This document shows, one piece after another, positions 22,493 to 30,014 of a stretch of DNA of 32,870 bases. A model generated the notes under the pieces. That model searched no databases, was not told the origin of the DNA, and saw only the letters and a list, made by a program, of their open reading frames with translations. This stretch comes from DATGKR01 sp035294565 (GTDB lineage Bacteria; Actinomycetota; Acidimicrobiia; Acidimicrobiales; Palsa-688). Position 1 is the first letter of the stretch. Each line of letters opens with the position of its first letter. Where the stretch lies: the NCBI GenBank assembly GCA_035294565.1, contig DATGKR010000171.1, positions 1-32,870 of the forward strand. Reading direction: 5' to 3'. A program made the translations under genes and the position numbers.

Positions 22493-23340
22493 CACTCGCC
22501 GGCGGTTTGCTCGAGCCACTCCCACCACTGCTCTGCGTCCCAGCCCGAAGGCTCCGACGGCTCCGCCACCTCGTCGCGGTTCTCTGCCCTCCGGCCGAAC
22601 AGCTGGTTCCAGATCTCGGCCGCCGCCCGGCGCACGTGAGGGACGACCCTGCTCACCTCGACCTTGTGCACTGGTCCGCTCACCGACACGGCGGCGATCG
22701 CCCGGCCGGACCCCCGGATGGGCGCGGCTACGCACCGCAGGCCGGGCACGTTCTCCTCGGTCTCGAGGGCCCAGTGGGCGGTGCGGACCGTCGCCAGCTC
22801 CTGACGGAACAGCTCGGGCACGACGATCGTCCGGCCGGTGCGCCGCTCGAGGCCGCCGGCGATCAGATCGTCTATCGCCTTGTCCGGCGCGAAGGCGAGG
22901 AGAGCCTTTCCGGCGGCGGTGGCGTGGGCGGGCATGCGGCCACCAACCCGGGTGGGCAGCTTGGCGCTGCCGTGACCCCACAGTTTCTCCAGGATCACGA
23001 CATCCCTGCTCTCGAGGATCCCGAGGTGCACGGCGTGGCCGGTAGCCACCTGCAGGTCCTGCAAAAAGGGCAGGGCGCGCTCGCGCAGGTGGGTGCGGCT
23101 GGAGACAAGACCGCCGACCTCGAAGAAGCGCAGGCCCAGCCGGTAGCCGGTTGGAGCACGCTCGAGCCACCGGTACTCAACCAGCTGGTCAGCCATTCGA
23201 TGGACCGTCGATTTGGGCAGGCCGGTCCGTTCCGTCAGCTGGCCGAGGCTGAGCGTCGCCGAGTTGGCGTCGAAGGCTCCTACCAGCATTGAGATCCGGG
23301 CTGCCACCGACTCGCGGTGATCCTTCTCGACGGACGTCAC
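22486..23340 (-). CDS. IclR-family transcriptional regulator
   Basis: 284 residues. An N-terminal winged helix-turn-helix (about 10-75: LSLGQLTERTGLPKSTVHRM with the wing GYRLGLRFFE) is followed by the IclR effector domain (about 80-245), including ATAAGKALLAF and GLRCVAAPIRG. IclR regulators of aromatic and steroid catabolism usually bind a pathway acid or CoA ester. The last 35 residues are an extra acidic, Trp-rich tail (WDAEQWWEWLEQTAGEWM) whose stop lies in a repeat array, so this tail may be newly acquired. It lies between kstD and the hsaG/LLM divergent pair and is the only regulator gene in the window, so it is the best candidate for local control. GTG 23340 is chosen from -10 spacing; GTG 23343 is adjacent. 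Confidence 0.85.
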   Translation of the reverse strand: MTSVEKDHRESVAARISMLVGAFDANSATLSLGQLTERTGLPKSTVHRMADQLVEYRWLERAPTGYRLGLRFFEVGGLVSSRTHLRERALPFLQDLQVATGHAVHLGILESRDVVILEKLWGHGSAKLPTRVGGRMPAHATAAGKALLAFAPDKAIDDLIAGGLERRTGRTIVVPELFRQELATVRTAHWALETEENVPGLRCVAAPIRGSGRAIAAVSVSGPVHKVEVSRVVPHVRRAAAEIWNQLFGRRAENRDEVAEPSEPSGWDAEQWWEWLEQTAGEWM

Positions 23341-23348
23341 CACCCGCC

Positions 23349-23354
23349 AGCGTA
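23349..23354 (-). promoter_or_regulatory. -10 box (TACGCT) of the IclR gene
   Basis: On the minus strand TACGCT ends 8 bases before GTG 23340 (5 before GTG 23343). It lies in the small palindrome AGCGTACCGCT (23349-23359), which might allow autoregulation. Confidence 0.42.
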
Positions 23355-23385
23355 CCGCTGGGTGGGATGTCGGGGCTGGTCAGGT

Positions 23386-23404
23386 GGGGCCGGTCAGCGG
23401 CCCC
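23386..23404 (-). terminator. Hairpin after the LLM oxidoreductase gene
   Basis: GGGGCCG (23386-23392), loop GTCAG, CGGCCCC (23398-23404): a perfect 7-pair GC stem between the end of the LLM gene and the IclR promoter. There is no T-run. A role as terminator for the minus-strand LLM transcript is inferred from position. Confidence 0.45.
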
Positions 23405-23479
23405 GCCGCGCCGATTGGTGGCGGGCTCGCCCCACCCAGCAGCGCTGGCCGCAAGGGGCCGTTCGACGGGGCCGGGCTG

Positions 23480-24394
23480 TCAGATGGGGGCCGGCTCTAC
23501 GTCCTCGGTTCTGGAGATGACCTGTTCGGCGTAGCGGTTCAGCGCGTCGACTTTCATTTGGAGGGTCTCGGTGTCAGGGTCCCGGCCGTAGGGGTTGAAG
23601 CCGCTGAAACCTCCGACGGCGTGGGTGACCCCCAGTTCGGCGAGTCGCTTGACGCCGTCGGGGTTGAACGACTCCATGCAGATGGCGTGCACCGCGAACG
23701 GCAGGTGGTCCCGGCCGTAGCGGCGGCGCAACTCTCGGATTGTCCCCAGGGCCGACTCCATCTGCTCGAACGACATGCCCGCAGGCAGCCACCCGTCACC
23801 GAGGCGGGCCGCCCTGTCCAGGCTCTTGTTGTTGTGGCCGCCTATCAGGATGGGGATCCTGGCGGGGGGGTTCATCTTGACCGCCCGGAACCTGTAGAGC
23901 TCGCCGTGATGCTCTACGTAGTCGCCGGTCGAGAGCTTGGCGACGATCTCGATGCACTCCTCGAAGCGCCTGCCCCTGCCCTCCCAGGGCACCTGGCAGA
24001 CCTCGTAGTCGTCGGGCCAGGGGCTGATCCCCACCCCCAGGTCGAAGCGCCCCCCGGTGATCGCGGCGACGGACGTCACCTCCTTGGCGAAGATCACCGG
24101 GTTGCGGATGGGCAGCTTCAGCACGGCTGTGTGGAATCGGATGGTCGCGGTCGCCGCGCCCATCGCGGCCGCGCAGACAAGAGGCTCGACGAACGGCTTG
24201 TTCTCGAGGAACTCCCTCGTGCCGTCGGGATTGTAGGGGTAGGTCGAGTCCGACTCCTTCGGGTAGCAGATGCTGTCGGCCAGACCGATGCTCGAGAATC
24301 CCGCTTCCTCGGCTGCCCGGGCCAACGGCACGTAGAACGACGGGTCGACCATCGAGAACATCGTCGAGAACTTCACCGCCGGAGTATCGCTCAC
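23480..24394 (-). CDS. LLM-class F420-dependent oxidoreductase
   Basis: 304 residues with the luciferase-like TIM barrel. Motifs: KFSTMFSMVDPSFYVPLARAAEE start, RFHTAVLKLPIRNP, GGRFDLGVGISPW, GRGRRFEECIEI and PILIGGHNNKSLDRAARLGDGWLP. The last two are typical of F420-dependent family members. It resembles mycobacterial Rv3520c, a gene of the cholesterol regulon, judged from memory. Reaction unknown; hydride transfer to or from a steroid ketone or enone is plausible. GTG 24394 is preferred: the conserved start (MKFST-like) follows soon after and an AAGGGT box (24403-24408) lies 8 bases before it. ATG 24445 would leave only 12 bases to the divergent hsaG start. Confidence 0.75.
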   Translation of the reverse strand: MSDTPAVKFSTMFSMVDPSFYVPLARAAEEAGFSSIGLADSICYPKESDSTYPYNPDGTREFLENKPFVEPLVCAAAMGAATATIRFHTAVLKLPIRNPVIFAKEVTSVAAITGGRFDLGVGISPWPDDYEVCQVPWEGRGRRFEECIEIVAKLSTGDYVEHHGELYRFRAVKMNPPARIPILIGGHNNKSLDRAARLGDGWLPAGMSFEQMESALGTIRELRRRYGRDHLPFAVHAICMESFNPDGVKRLAELGVTHAVGGFSGFNPYGRDPDTETLQMKVDALNRYAEQVISRTEDVEPAPI

Positions 24395-24437
24395 CGGAAC
24401 GGACCCTTGCCGCCCGGCGGCGGGGGAGTCCATCCTT

Positions 24438-24463
24438 GTCGACATGGAAGAGTCGACATGGAA
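24438..24463 (+). repeat. 12-base direct repeat duplicating the hsaG start region
   Basis: GTCGACATGGAA occurs at 24438-24449 and 24452-24463, period 14. The second copy holds the hsaG ATG (24458). The first holds an out-of-frame ATG (24444) that opens an 8-codon frame ending at 24470, overlapping the hsaG start. GGAAGAG, 5 bases before ATG 24458, can serve as ribosome site. Confidence 0.7.
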
Positions 24464-25366
24464 AAGCTGACCGCGGCGATCGTCGGGTCGGGCAACATCG
24501 GCACCGACCTCATGTACAAGCTGCTCCGCTCCGAACGGCTCTTGCCGCGCTACATGGTCGGAGTCGACCCCGAGTCGAAGGGACTGGCGCTTGCGGCCTC
24601 ACTCGGTCTGGAGGCCAGCGCCGGCGGCGTCGACTGGTTGCTGGAGAGGCCCGAGCCGCCCGCGCTCGTGTTCGAAGCCACGTCGGCCTACGTCCACCGC
24701 CAGAACTGGCCGCGCTACCAGGCTGCGGGGATCAGGGCGATCGATCTCACGCCGGCCGCCGTCGGGCCTTACGTCATCCCGCCTGTCAACCTGGAAGAGC
24801 ACATCGGCGAGCGGAACATCAACATGGTCACCTGCGGCGGCCAGGCCACGATCCCCATGGTCCACGCCGTGTCGAGGGTGGTCGACGTCGACTACGCCGA
24901 GATCGTGGCGACCGTCGCGTCGGTGTCCGCCGGTCCCGGTACGCGCCAGAACATCGACGAATTCACCCGCACGACGTCGAAGGCGGTGGAGGTGCTCGGC
25001 GGCGCCAGGCGTGGCAAGGCGATCATCATCCTCAACCCGGCGGACCCGCCGATCGTGATGCGGGACACGATCTTTTGCTCCCTGCCGCCCGCTGCCGACC
25101 TGGACAAGGTGGACCGCTCCATACGGCAGATGGTGGAGGCCGTCCAGTCGTACGTGCCGGGCTATCGCCTCCGCTCCGATCCCCAGTTCGACGACGCTGT
25201 CCCCGACGGCCGGGGGGGCACGGTCGGGCGGGTGGCGATCTTCGTCGAGGTTGAGGGCGCAGGGGACTTCCTCCCCCCGTACTCGGGGAACCTCGACATC
25301 ATGACCGCCGCAGCCGTCAAGGTGGGCGAAGAGGTCGCCCGCAGCCTCACCGCTGGGACGGTTTGA
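24458..25366 (+). CDS. hsaG: Acylating acetaldehyde/propanal dehydrogenase (HsaG)
   Basis: 302 residues, full length for the BphJ/DmpF/HsaG family. NAD site GSGNIGTD (10-17), the catalytic Cys126 in MVTCGGQATIP, and SAGPGTRQNIDEFT. The enzyme oxidises the aldehyde released by the partner aldolase HsaF to an acyl-CoA; in steroid degradation this is propanal to propionyl-CoA. The aldolase gene follows with one base between stop and ATG, as expected because the two proteins form a channelling complex. The usual third member, the HsaE hydratase, is absent from both sides. A role in another aromatic pathway cannot be excluded by sequence alone, but the surrounding steroid genes support HsaG. Confidence 0.9.
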   Translation: MEKLTAAIVGSGNIGTDLMYKLLRSERLLPRYMVGVDPESKGLALAASLGLEASAGGVDWLLERPEPPALVFEATSAYVHRQNWPRYQAAGIRAIDLTPAAVGPYVIPPVNLEEHIGERNINMVTCGGQATIPMVHAVSRVVDVDYAEIVATVASVSAGPGTRQNIDEFTRTTSKAVEVLGGARRGKAIIILNPADPPIVMRDTIFCSLPPAADLDKVDRSIRQMVEAVQSYVPGYRLRSDPQFDDAVPDGRGGTVGRVAIFVEVEGAGDFLPPYSGNLDIMTAAAVKVGEEVARSLTAGTV

Positions 25367-25367
25367 C

Positions 25368-26393
25368 ATGCCCTACTCAGCCGATCTCGACGTCCGCGTC
25401 ACCGACACGTCCCTGCGGGACGGCTCGCACGCCAAGCGCCACCAGTTCACCGAGCGGCAGGTCCGCTCGGTGGTGTCAGCCCTCGACGAGGCGGGAGTCC
25501 CGGTGATCGAGGTAACCCACGGCGACGGCCTCGGCGGAAGCTCGTTCAACTACGGCTTCTCGCTCGTCGACGAGAGGAAGCTGATGAAGGCAGCCGTCGA
25601 GACTGCCCGCCGGGCGCGTATAGCCGCTTTGATGCTGCCCGGGGTGGGCACCAAGGAGGACGTACAGGCCACCGCCGATCTCGGCGTATCCGTCGTGCGC
25701 ATCGCCACCCACTGCACCGAGGCCGACGTTTCGGAGCAGCACTTCCGCCTCGCCCGCGACATCGGCTTGGAAACGGTCGGGTTCTTGATGATGGCGCACA
25801 GCCAGCCTCCGGAGATCCTGGCCAAGCAGGCCAGGATCATGGCCGACGCCGGCTGCCAGTGCGTCTACGTCGTCGACTCCGCCGGGGCGATGGTGATGGA
25901 AGACGTTTCCGACCGCGTAGCCGCCCTCGTCGCCGAGCTCGGCGGCGACGCCCAGGTGGGTTTCCACGGTCACGAGAACCTCTCGTTGTCGGTCGCCAAC
26001 ACCGTGCTCGCCATCCGGGCCGGGGCGGTCCAGGTTGACGGCTCGACCCGGCGTTTCGGAGCCGGGGCCGGCAACACCAGCGTCGAGGCCCTCGCCGCGG
26101 TGCTCGAACGGCTCGGCGTCCGCACTGGGATCGATGTGCTGAAGATCGTCGACGCCGCTGAGGACGTGGTCAGGCCGGTCATGGACGAAGAGTGCGTGCT
26201 GGACAGGATGGCCCTCCTCATGGGCTACGCCGGGGTGTACTCGAGTTTCTTGAAGCACGCCTACCGTGCGGCGGAGCGCTACGGGGTCTCCGGCGCTGAG
26301 ATCCTCCTCGAGTGCGGCCGCCAGCGACTAGTCGGCGGCCAGGAGGACCAGATCATCCAGATAGCGGCCGAGTTGGCGAAAGGCGCCGCGTAG
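25368..26393 (+). CDS. hsaF: 4-Hydroxy-2-oxoacid aldolase (HsaF)
   Basis: 341 residues, the class II pyruvate aldolase of the BphI/HsaF/DmpG family. TIM-barrel start DTSLRDGSH with R17, D18 and base H21, metal ligands H200 and H202 in GFHGHENLS, GAGAGNTSVEALAAVL (231-246) and Y291 near the end. It splits 4-hydroxy-2-oxohexanoate into pyruvate and propanal, which is passed to HsaG. ATG 25368 follows the hsaG stop by one base, so the two are translated together. The C-terminal region matches the DmpG-type communication domain in length. After its stop comes a 375-base gap with no ordinary gene. Confidence 0.92.
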   Translation: MPYSADLDVRVTDTSLRDGSHAKRHQFTERQVRSVVSALDEAGVPVIEVTHGDGLGGSSFNYGFSLVDERKLMKAAVETARRARIAALMLPGVGTKEDVQATADLGVSVVRIATHCTEADVSEQHFRLARDIGLETVGFLMMAHSQPPEILAKQARIMADAGCQCVYVVDSAGAMVMEDVSDRVAALVAELGGDAQVGFHGHENLSLSVANTVLAIRAGAVQVDGSTRRFGAGAGNTSVEALAAVLERLGVRTGIDVLKIVDAAEDVVRPVMDEECVLDRMALLMGYAGVYSSFLKHAYRAAERYGVSGAEILLECGRQRLVGGQEDQIIQIAAELAKGAA

Positions 26394-26405
26394 CGGCGTG
26401 CGGGT

Positions 26406-26510
26406 GGCGACGCGCCGGCTGGTCGCGTGGGTGGCGACGCGCCGGGTGGCGACGCGCCGGCTCGTGGCGCCAAGCTGCTGCCGCTGGTCGCGCGGTTGGC
26501 GACGCGCCGG
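26406..26510. repeat. Four copies of GGCGACGCGCCGG
   Basis: Exact 13-base copies at 26406-26418, 26433-26445, 26448-26460 and 26498-26510, usually preceded by GGT or GTT. Spacing is 27, 15 and 50 bases, too irregular for CRISPR. Confidence 0.7.
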
Positions 26511-26566
26511 CTGCGGGCGTCTCGAGCAGGATCACAATTCGCGCGAAGCGTGACCGCGGAACGACG

Positions 26567-26649
26567 ACGAATCCCGATTTGTGAACGAATCGCGAGTTGT
26601 GTGCTGTATACGTCATTAACTCGGGTCTCGTACACAAATCGGTATTCGT
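26567..26649. repeat. 83-base imperfect palindrome built from iterated 17-mers
   Basis: The left arm 26567-26598 and the right arm 26618-26649 pair at 27 of 32 positions around a 19-base centre. The left arm is itself a direct repeat: ACGAATCCCGATTTGTG (26567) and ACGAATCGCGAGTTGTG (26585) match at 15 of 17. A further inverted half-copy, CACAATTCGCG, is at 26533-26543. The right arm holds the mirrored units. Confidence 0.7.
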
Positions 26650-26650
26650 G

Positions 26651-26749
26651 ATGTGTCAACTTCCGTATCTGGAGCGGTTCCAGGACGAGTATGGCGAGAC
26701 GGCATATTCGGGCCTGCCGGACCGGAGCGACGACCTGGCGCCTCGTTAG
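26651..26749 (+). CDS. Possible 32-aa ORF or gene remnant
   Basis: ATG one base after the palindrome, ending in TAG. The product (MCQLPYLERFQDEYGETAYS then GLPDRSDDLAPR) is acidic, with no recognised motif. Third positions are less GC-rich than in neighbouring genes, no ribosome site is seen and the fadD 3' end follows. It may be the remnant of a gene cut by rearrangement, or chance. Confidence 0.15.
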   Translation: MCQLPYLERFQDEYGETAYSGLPDRSDDLAPR

Positions 26750-26768
26750 CCGGCCGTTCCACTCCCGA

Positions 26769-28337
26769 TTAGTGCACCATCCGCTCCGCGCCCTCCCAGT
26801 AGCGCGCCCGCAGGGCCTTCTTGTCCGGCTTACCGAGGGCGGAGAGCGGGATCTCCTCGACGAAATCCACCGATTTGGGGGCGGACACTGACCCCTTGCG
26901 CTCCTTGACCAGCGCTATAAGCTCGGCCTCCCCGACCTGCGCCCCGGGCCGGCGGACGACCACCGCCTTCACCGCCTCCCCCCACTTTTCGTCCGGGACG
27001 CCGATGACGGCGGCAGCCGACACGGCCGGGTGGGAGGACAGGACGTCCTCCACCTCGCGGGGGAACACGTTGAACCCGCCGGTGACGATCATGTCCTTCT
27101 TGCGGTCCACGATCGTGTAGAAGCCCTCGGCGTCCTCGCGGGCCACGTCCCCGGTGTGCAGCCAGCCGAAGCGGAATGCCTCGGCGGTCTGCTCCGGCTT
27201 GTTGAGGTACTCCTTCATGACCAGCGGCCCCCGCACGCATATCTCTCCAGGGTCGCCCCGCTCGACCGGGTTTCCCTCCTCGTCGAGGAGGGCGACGTCG
27301 AGCCATGGGACGGGCCTCCCACAGGTGGCGAGACGGTCCGGACGGTCGGCGAGGTGTTCCTCGGTGCGCAACACGGTGATCGTCATGGGGCATTCGGCCT
27401 GCCCGTAGAACTGGAAGAAGACCGGCCCCAGCCTCTCCAGGCCTTCTGCCAGGCGCGACGGCGACATGGCCGCCGCCCCGTAGTAGAGGACTTCCAGGCT
27501 GGACAGGTCCGCCGCGCCGAGCTTGGGGTGGTCGAGCAGGACGTAGATCATGGTCGGCACGAGCATCGTCGCCGTGATGCGATGACGTTCGATCGTGTCG
27601 ATGAGGCGCTCGGGGTCGAAGTAGGGCATCACGTGCAGCGAGCCGCCCCGCAGCAGGGTGGGCATGAAGAAGGCGGCCCCGGCGTGGCTGAGAGGCGTGC
27701 ACACGAGGAACCTCGTCTCTTTCGGCCACTGCCACTCCGCCATCTGGATGGAGGTCATCGTCGAGGTGCTCCGGCACGTCCCGACCACGCCCTTGGGCTG
27801 GCCGGTGGTGCCTCCGGTGTAGGCCACCGAGTAGGGCGTCTCCGGATCCTGCGGCTCGACCGGTCGCAGGCGACGGGGGCCGAAGCGCGCCGCCCTCGTC
27901 GGGAGATCCGGGGCGGCGTCGGTCGGCGCTAGGGCTATCACCCGCCGCAGCCCCGGCACCCGCTCCTTGAGGGCCATGGCCCTTTCCTCATAGGCGGCCG
28001 GGTCATAGAACAGGGTTTCGATACCGGCGTCCTCGAGGATGTAGACATGGTCGTCGAGGGAGCCCATCGGGTGCAGAGCCGTGCCCCTCGTACCGGCGAC
28101 CATGCCGGCACCCATGTTGAACAACACCTCGGGCCGGTTGGCGGAGATCGTCGCCACCTTGCTTCCCTGGGTGATCCCCCAGCTCTCATAAGCCTGCACG
28201 TAGCGGCTTATCTGGTCGGCCATCTCGGCGCAGGTCAGCGGGCGGTCGCCGAGGTGGACGGCGGGCCGGTCGGGATGGCGGGCGAGGCCCCGGGCAAGCA
28301 GGTCTCCGCCATAGGCGGGTCGGTAGAGGAGGGTCAT
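26769..28337 (-). CDS. FadD-type acyl-CoA synthetase
   Basis: 522 residues of the ANL adenylating superfamily. Phosphate-binding motif YTGGTTGQPKG (173-183), YGQAECPMT (A5 region), GWLHTGDVA, DRKKDMIVTGGFNVFP hinge region, and the C-terminal catalytic K503 in LGKPDKK. It activates a carboxylic acid to its CoA thioester through an acyl-AMP. In a steroid locus likely substrates are C-17 side-chain acids (as for FadD17/FadD19 or bile acid CoA ligases) or a fatty acid; the sequence does not decide. It is divergent from fadD3 across a 108-base region and converges on hsaF. AGGGA about 8 bases before the ATG serves as ribosome site. Confidence 0.82.
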   Translation of the reverse strand: MTLLYRPAYGGDLLARGLARHPDRPAVHLGDRPLTCAEMADQISRYVQAYESWGITQGSKVATISANRPEVLFNMGAGMVAGTRGTALHPMGSLDDHVYILEDAGIETLFYDPAAYEERAMALKERVPGLRRVIALAPTDAAPDLPTRAARFGPRRLRPVEPQDPETPYSVAYTGGTTGQPKGVVGTCRSTSTMTSIQMAEWQWPKETRFLVCTPLSHAGAAFFMPTLLRGGSLHVMPYFDPERLIDTIERHRITATMLVPTMIYVLLDHPKLGAADLSSLEVLYYGAAAMSPSRLAEGLERLGPVFFQFYGQAECPMTITVLRTEEHLADRPDRLATCGRPVPWLDVALLDEEGNPVERGDPGEICVRGPLVMKEYLNKPEQTAEAFRFGWLHTGDVAREDAEGFYTIVDRKKDMIVTGGFNVFPREVEDVLSSHPAVSAAAVIGVPDEKWGEAVKAVVVRRPGAQVGEAELIALVKERKGSVSAPKSVDFVEEIPLSALGKPDKKALRARYWEGAERMVH

Positions 28338-28445
28338 GCGGTCGTCCCTGTCTGGTTTGCAGTTAGGCTCGTATCTAGAATCTGATTCTTGCCTGATCGG
28401 CGAGAGGGAGACAACCCGAGGACCGTGGCTGCGAAGGACGCCGAG
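28338..28445. promoter_or_regulatory. Divergent fadD / fadD3 promoter with a 13-base palindrome
   Basis: The perfect palindrome AGAATCTGATTCT (28377-28389) overlaps the TAGAAT -10 candidate (28376-28381) pointing to fadD3. It has the size and place of a TetR-type operator. It differs from the KstR (AAC-NN-GTT) and KstR2 (CAAG-NN-CTTG) cores as I know them. AAGGA, 7 bases before ATG 28446, is the fadD3 ribosome site. Confidence 0.5.
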
Positions 28446-30014
28446 ATGAAATGCGATCTACCCGCCGCCCCCTCCGCAACCGTGCCCGGGGAGACCGTGC
28501 CTGCCGTTCTGAAGGCGGCGGCGCGTGCGTGGCCCGACGCCGAAGCCGTGGTCGAGGGGGAGACGCGGGTCAGCTTCGCCGGCCTCGAATCGATGGTCGC
28601 TGCTGCCGCCGCCGCCCTCCGGGCGTCGGGGGTCAACAAGGGTGACACAGTGGCGCTGTGGGCCCCCAACTCCCTGCGCTGGATCGTCCTCCAGCTGGCC
28701 GCAGCCGCGATGGGGGCGGTGCTCGTGCCGCTGAACACCCGCTTCAAGGGGCCCGAGGCCGCCTATGTGCTGAACCGCAGCCGGGCTTCGCTGCTCGTCA
28801 CGACCTGCGACTTCCTCGGGCAGGACTACCGGGACCTTCTCGCAGGCGAGCACCTGCCGCACCTGCGCGAGGCGGTGCTCCTGGAGGAGTGGGAGGGTTT
28901 CGTCGCCAGGGGCGGTGGGTCCTCCGACTGCGTGGGGGATACGCCCGTCGCCGCCGAGGACTGGCTGGACCTGATGTTCACCTCGGGGACCACCGGCAAG
29001 CCCAAGGGTGTGCGGTCCAGCCACGGCGTGACCGTGCGGTCCTACCGGTTCTACGCCGAGAACCTCGGCCTGCGCGCCAGCGACCGCTACCTCCTTGCCA
29101 ACCCCCTCTTCCACACCTTCGGCTCGAAGGCGGGGGTCGTCGCGTCGCTCCTCGCCGGGGCGACCGTGTACCCCGTCCCGGTCTTCGACCCCTCCGCGGC
29201 GGCGGAGCTGATCGCCCGGGAGCGAATAACCGTCTTCCCGGGGCCCCCGACGGTGTACCACTCCCTGCTCGCGCTGGCGGACGAGGACAAGCGGGGGCTT
29301 CGCTCGCTGCGCCTCGCGGTGACCGGCGCCGCTGCCGTCCCCGTCGAGCTGCTGAGGCGGATGCGCGAGGAGCTCGGATTCGAGGTGGTGCTCACCGCCT
29401 ACGGGCTGACCGAGACCGCCGGCCTGGTCACCATGTGCAGGGCGGGCGACCCCCCGGAAGTGGTGGCGTCGACGTCGGGACGGCCGATCCCGGGGGTCGA
29501 AGTGAAGACGGTCCGCCCGGACGGCTCCGAGACGGCGCCGGGTGAGGCGGGCGAGGTCCTGGTGCGCGGCTACCCGGTGATGGACGGCTACTTCGAGGAT
29601 CCCGCTGCCACCGCGGAGGTGCTCGACGGCGAGGGCTGGCTGCGCACCGGCGACGTCGGCCTCCTCGACGCGAGCGGGGGGCTGCGGATCACCGACCGGA
29701 TCAAGGACATGTTCATCGTCGGCGGGTTCAACGCCTACCCGGCGGAGATAGAAGCGACCCTCGTCGAAGCGCCGGGGGTGGCCCAGGCGGCGGTCGTGGG
29801 GGTGCCCGACGAGCGGCTCGGCGAGGTGGGACGTGCCTTCGTCGTCCCCCGGCCTGGGGAGGAGGTCGACGAGGCGGCGGTCATTGCTTTTGCCCGACGC
29901 CGGCTCGCCAACTACAAAGTGCCGCGCTCGGTGGTGGTCGTCGACAGCCTCCCGGTCAACGCCGGCGGCAAGGTGATGAAGCACCTGCTTCGCGAAGGGA
30001 GTTGGACAACGTGA
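28446..30014 (+). CDS. fadD3: FadD3-like HIP-CoA synthetase
   Basis: 522 residues from this start. ANL motifs FTSGTTGKPKG (178-188), YGLTETAG, GWLRTGD, ITDRIKDMFIVGGFNAYP, and K509 near the C terminus. The segments NPLFHTFGSKAGV, PGPPTVYHSLL and VTGAAAVPVELLRRM match FadD3, which activates the C/D-ring acid HIP after HsaD cleavage. FadD3 activity makes HIP-CoA, the effector that relieves KstR2 repression in mycobacteria. ATG 28446 has the best ribosome site (AAGGA, 7 bases); GTG 28425 or TTG 28389 would lengthen the protein by 7 or 19 residues. It is the first gene of a translationally coupled operon; its stop overlaps the ipdF start as GTGA. Confidence 0.87.
   Translation: MKCDLPAAPSATVPGETVPAVLKAAARAWPDAEAVVEGETRVSFAGLESMVAAAAAALRASGVNKGDTVALWAPNSLRWIVLQLAAAAMGAVLVPLNTRFKGPEAAYVLNRSRASLLVTTCDFLGQDYRDLLAGEHLPHLREAVLLEEWEGFVARGGGSSDCVGDTPVAAEDWLDLMFTSGTTGKPKGVRSSHGVTVRSYRFYAENLGLRASDRYLLANPLFHTFGSKAGVVASLLAGATVYPVPVFDPSAAAELIARERITVFPGPPTVYHSLLALADEDKRGLRSLRLAVTGAAAVPVELLRRMREELGFEVVLTAYGLTETAGLVTMCRAGDPPEVVASTSGRPIPGVEVKTVRPDGSETAPGEAGEVLVRGYPVMDGYFEDPAATAEVLDGEGWLRTGDVGLLDASGGLRITDRIKDMFIVGGFNAYPAEIEATLVEAPGVAQAAVVGVPDERLGEVGRAFVVPRPGEEVDEAAVIAFARRRLANYKVPRSVVVVDSLPVNAGGKVMKHLLREGSWTT

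Larger units (their letters stand above)
26394..26768. other. Repeat-rich gap between convergent hsaF and fadD
   Basis: 375 bases without a recognisable gene. The first 130 bases are GC-rich with four GGCGACGCGCCGG copies. From about 26521 the base composition becomes visibly more AT-rich than the rest of the window and holds an 83-base imperfect palindrome. A 32-codon frame (26651-26749) follows. The mix suggests inserted or relic DNA. Confidence 0.6.

Noticed and set aside
26406..26510. Possible CRISPR array
   Set aside because: Repeats are only 13 bases, spacing is 27, 15 and 50, and no cas genes are present.
19569..28445. KstR or KstR2 operators
   Set aside because: The intergenic regions inspected show other palindromes but no clear TNNAACNNGTTNNA or CAAG-NN-CTTG site by eye; a weight-matrix scan could still find weak sites.
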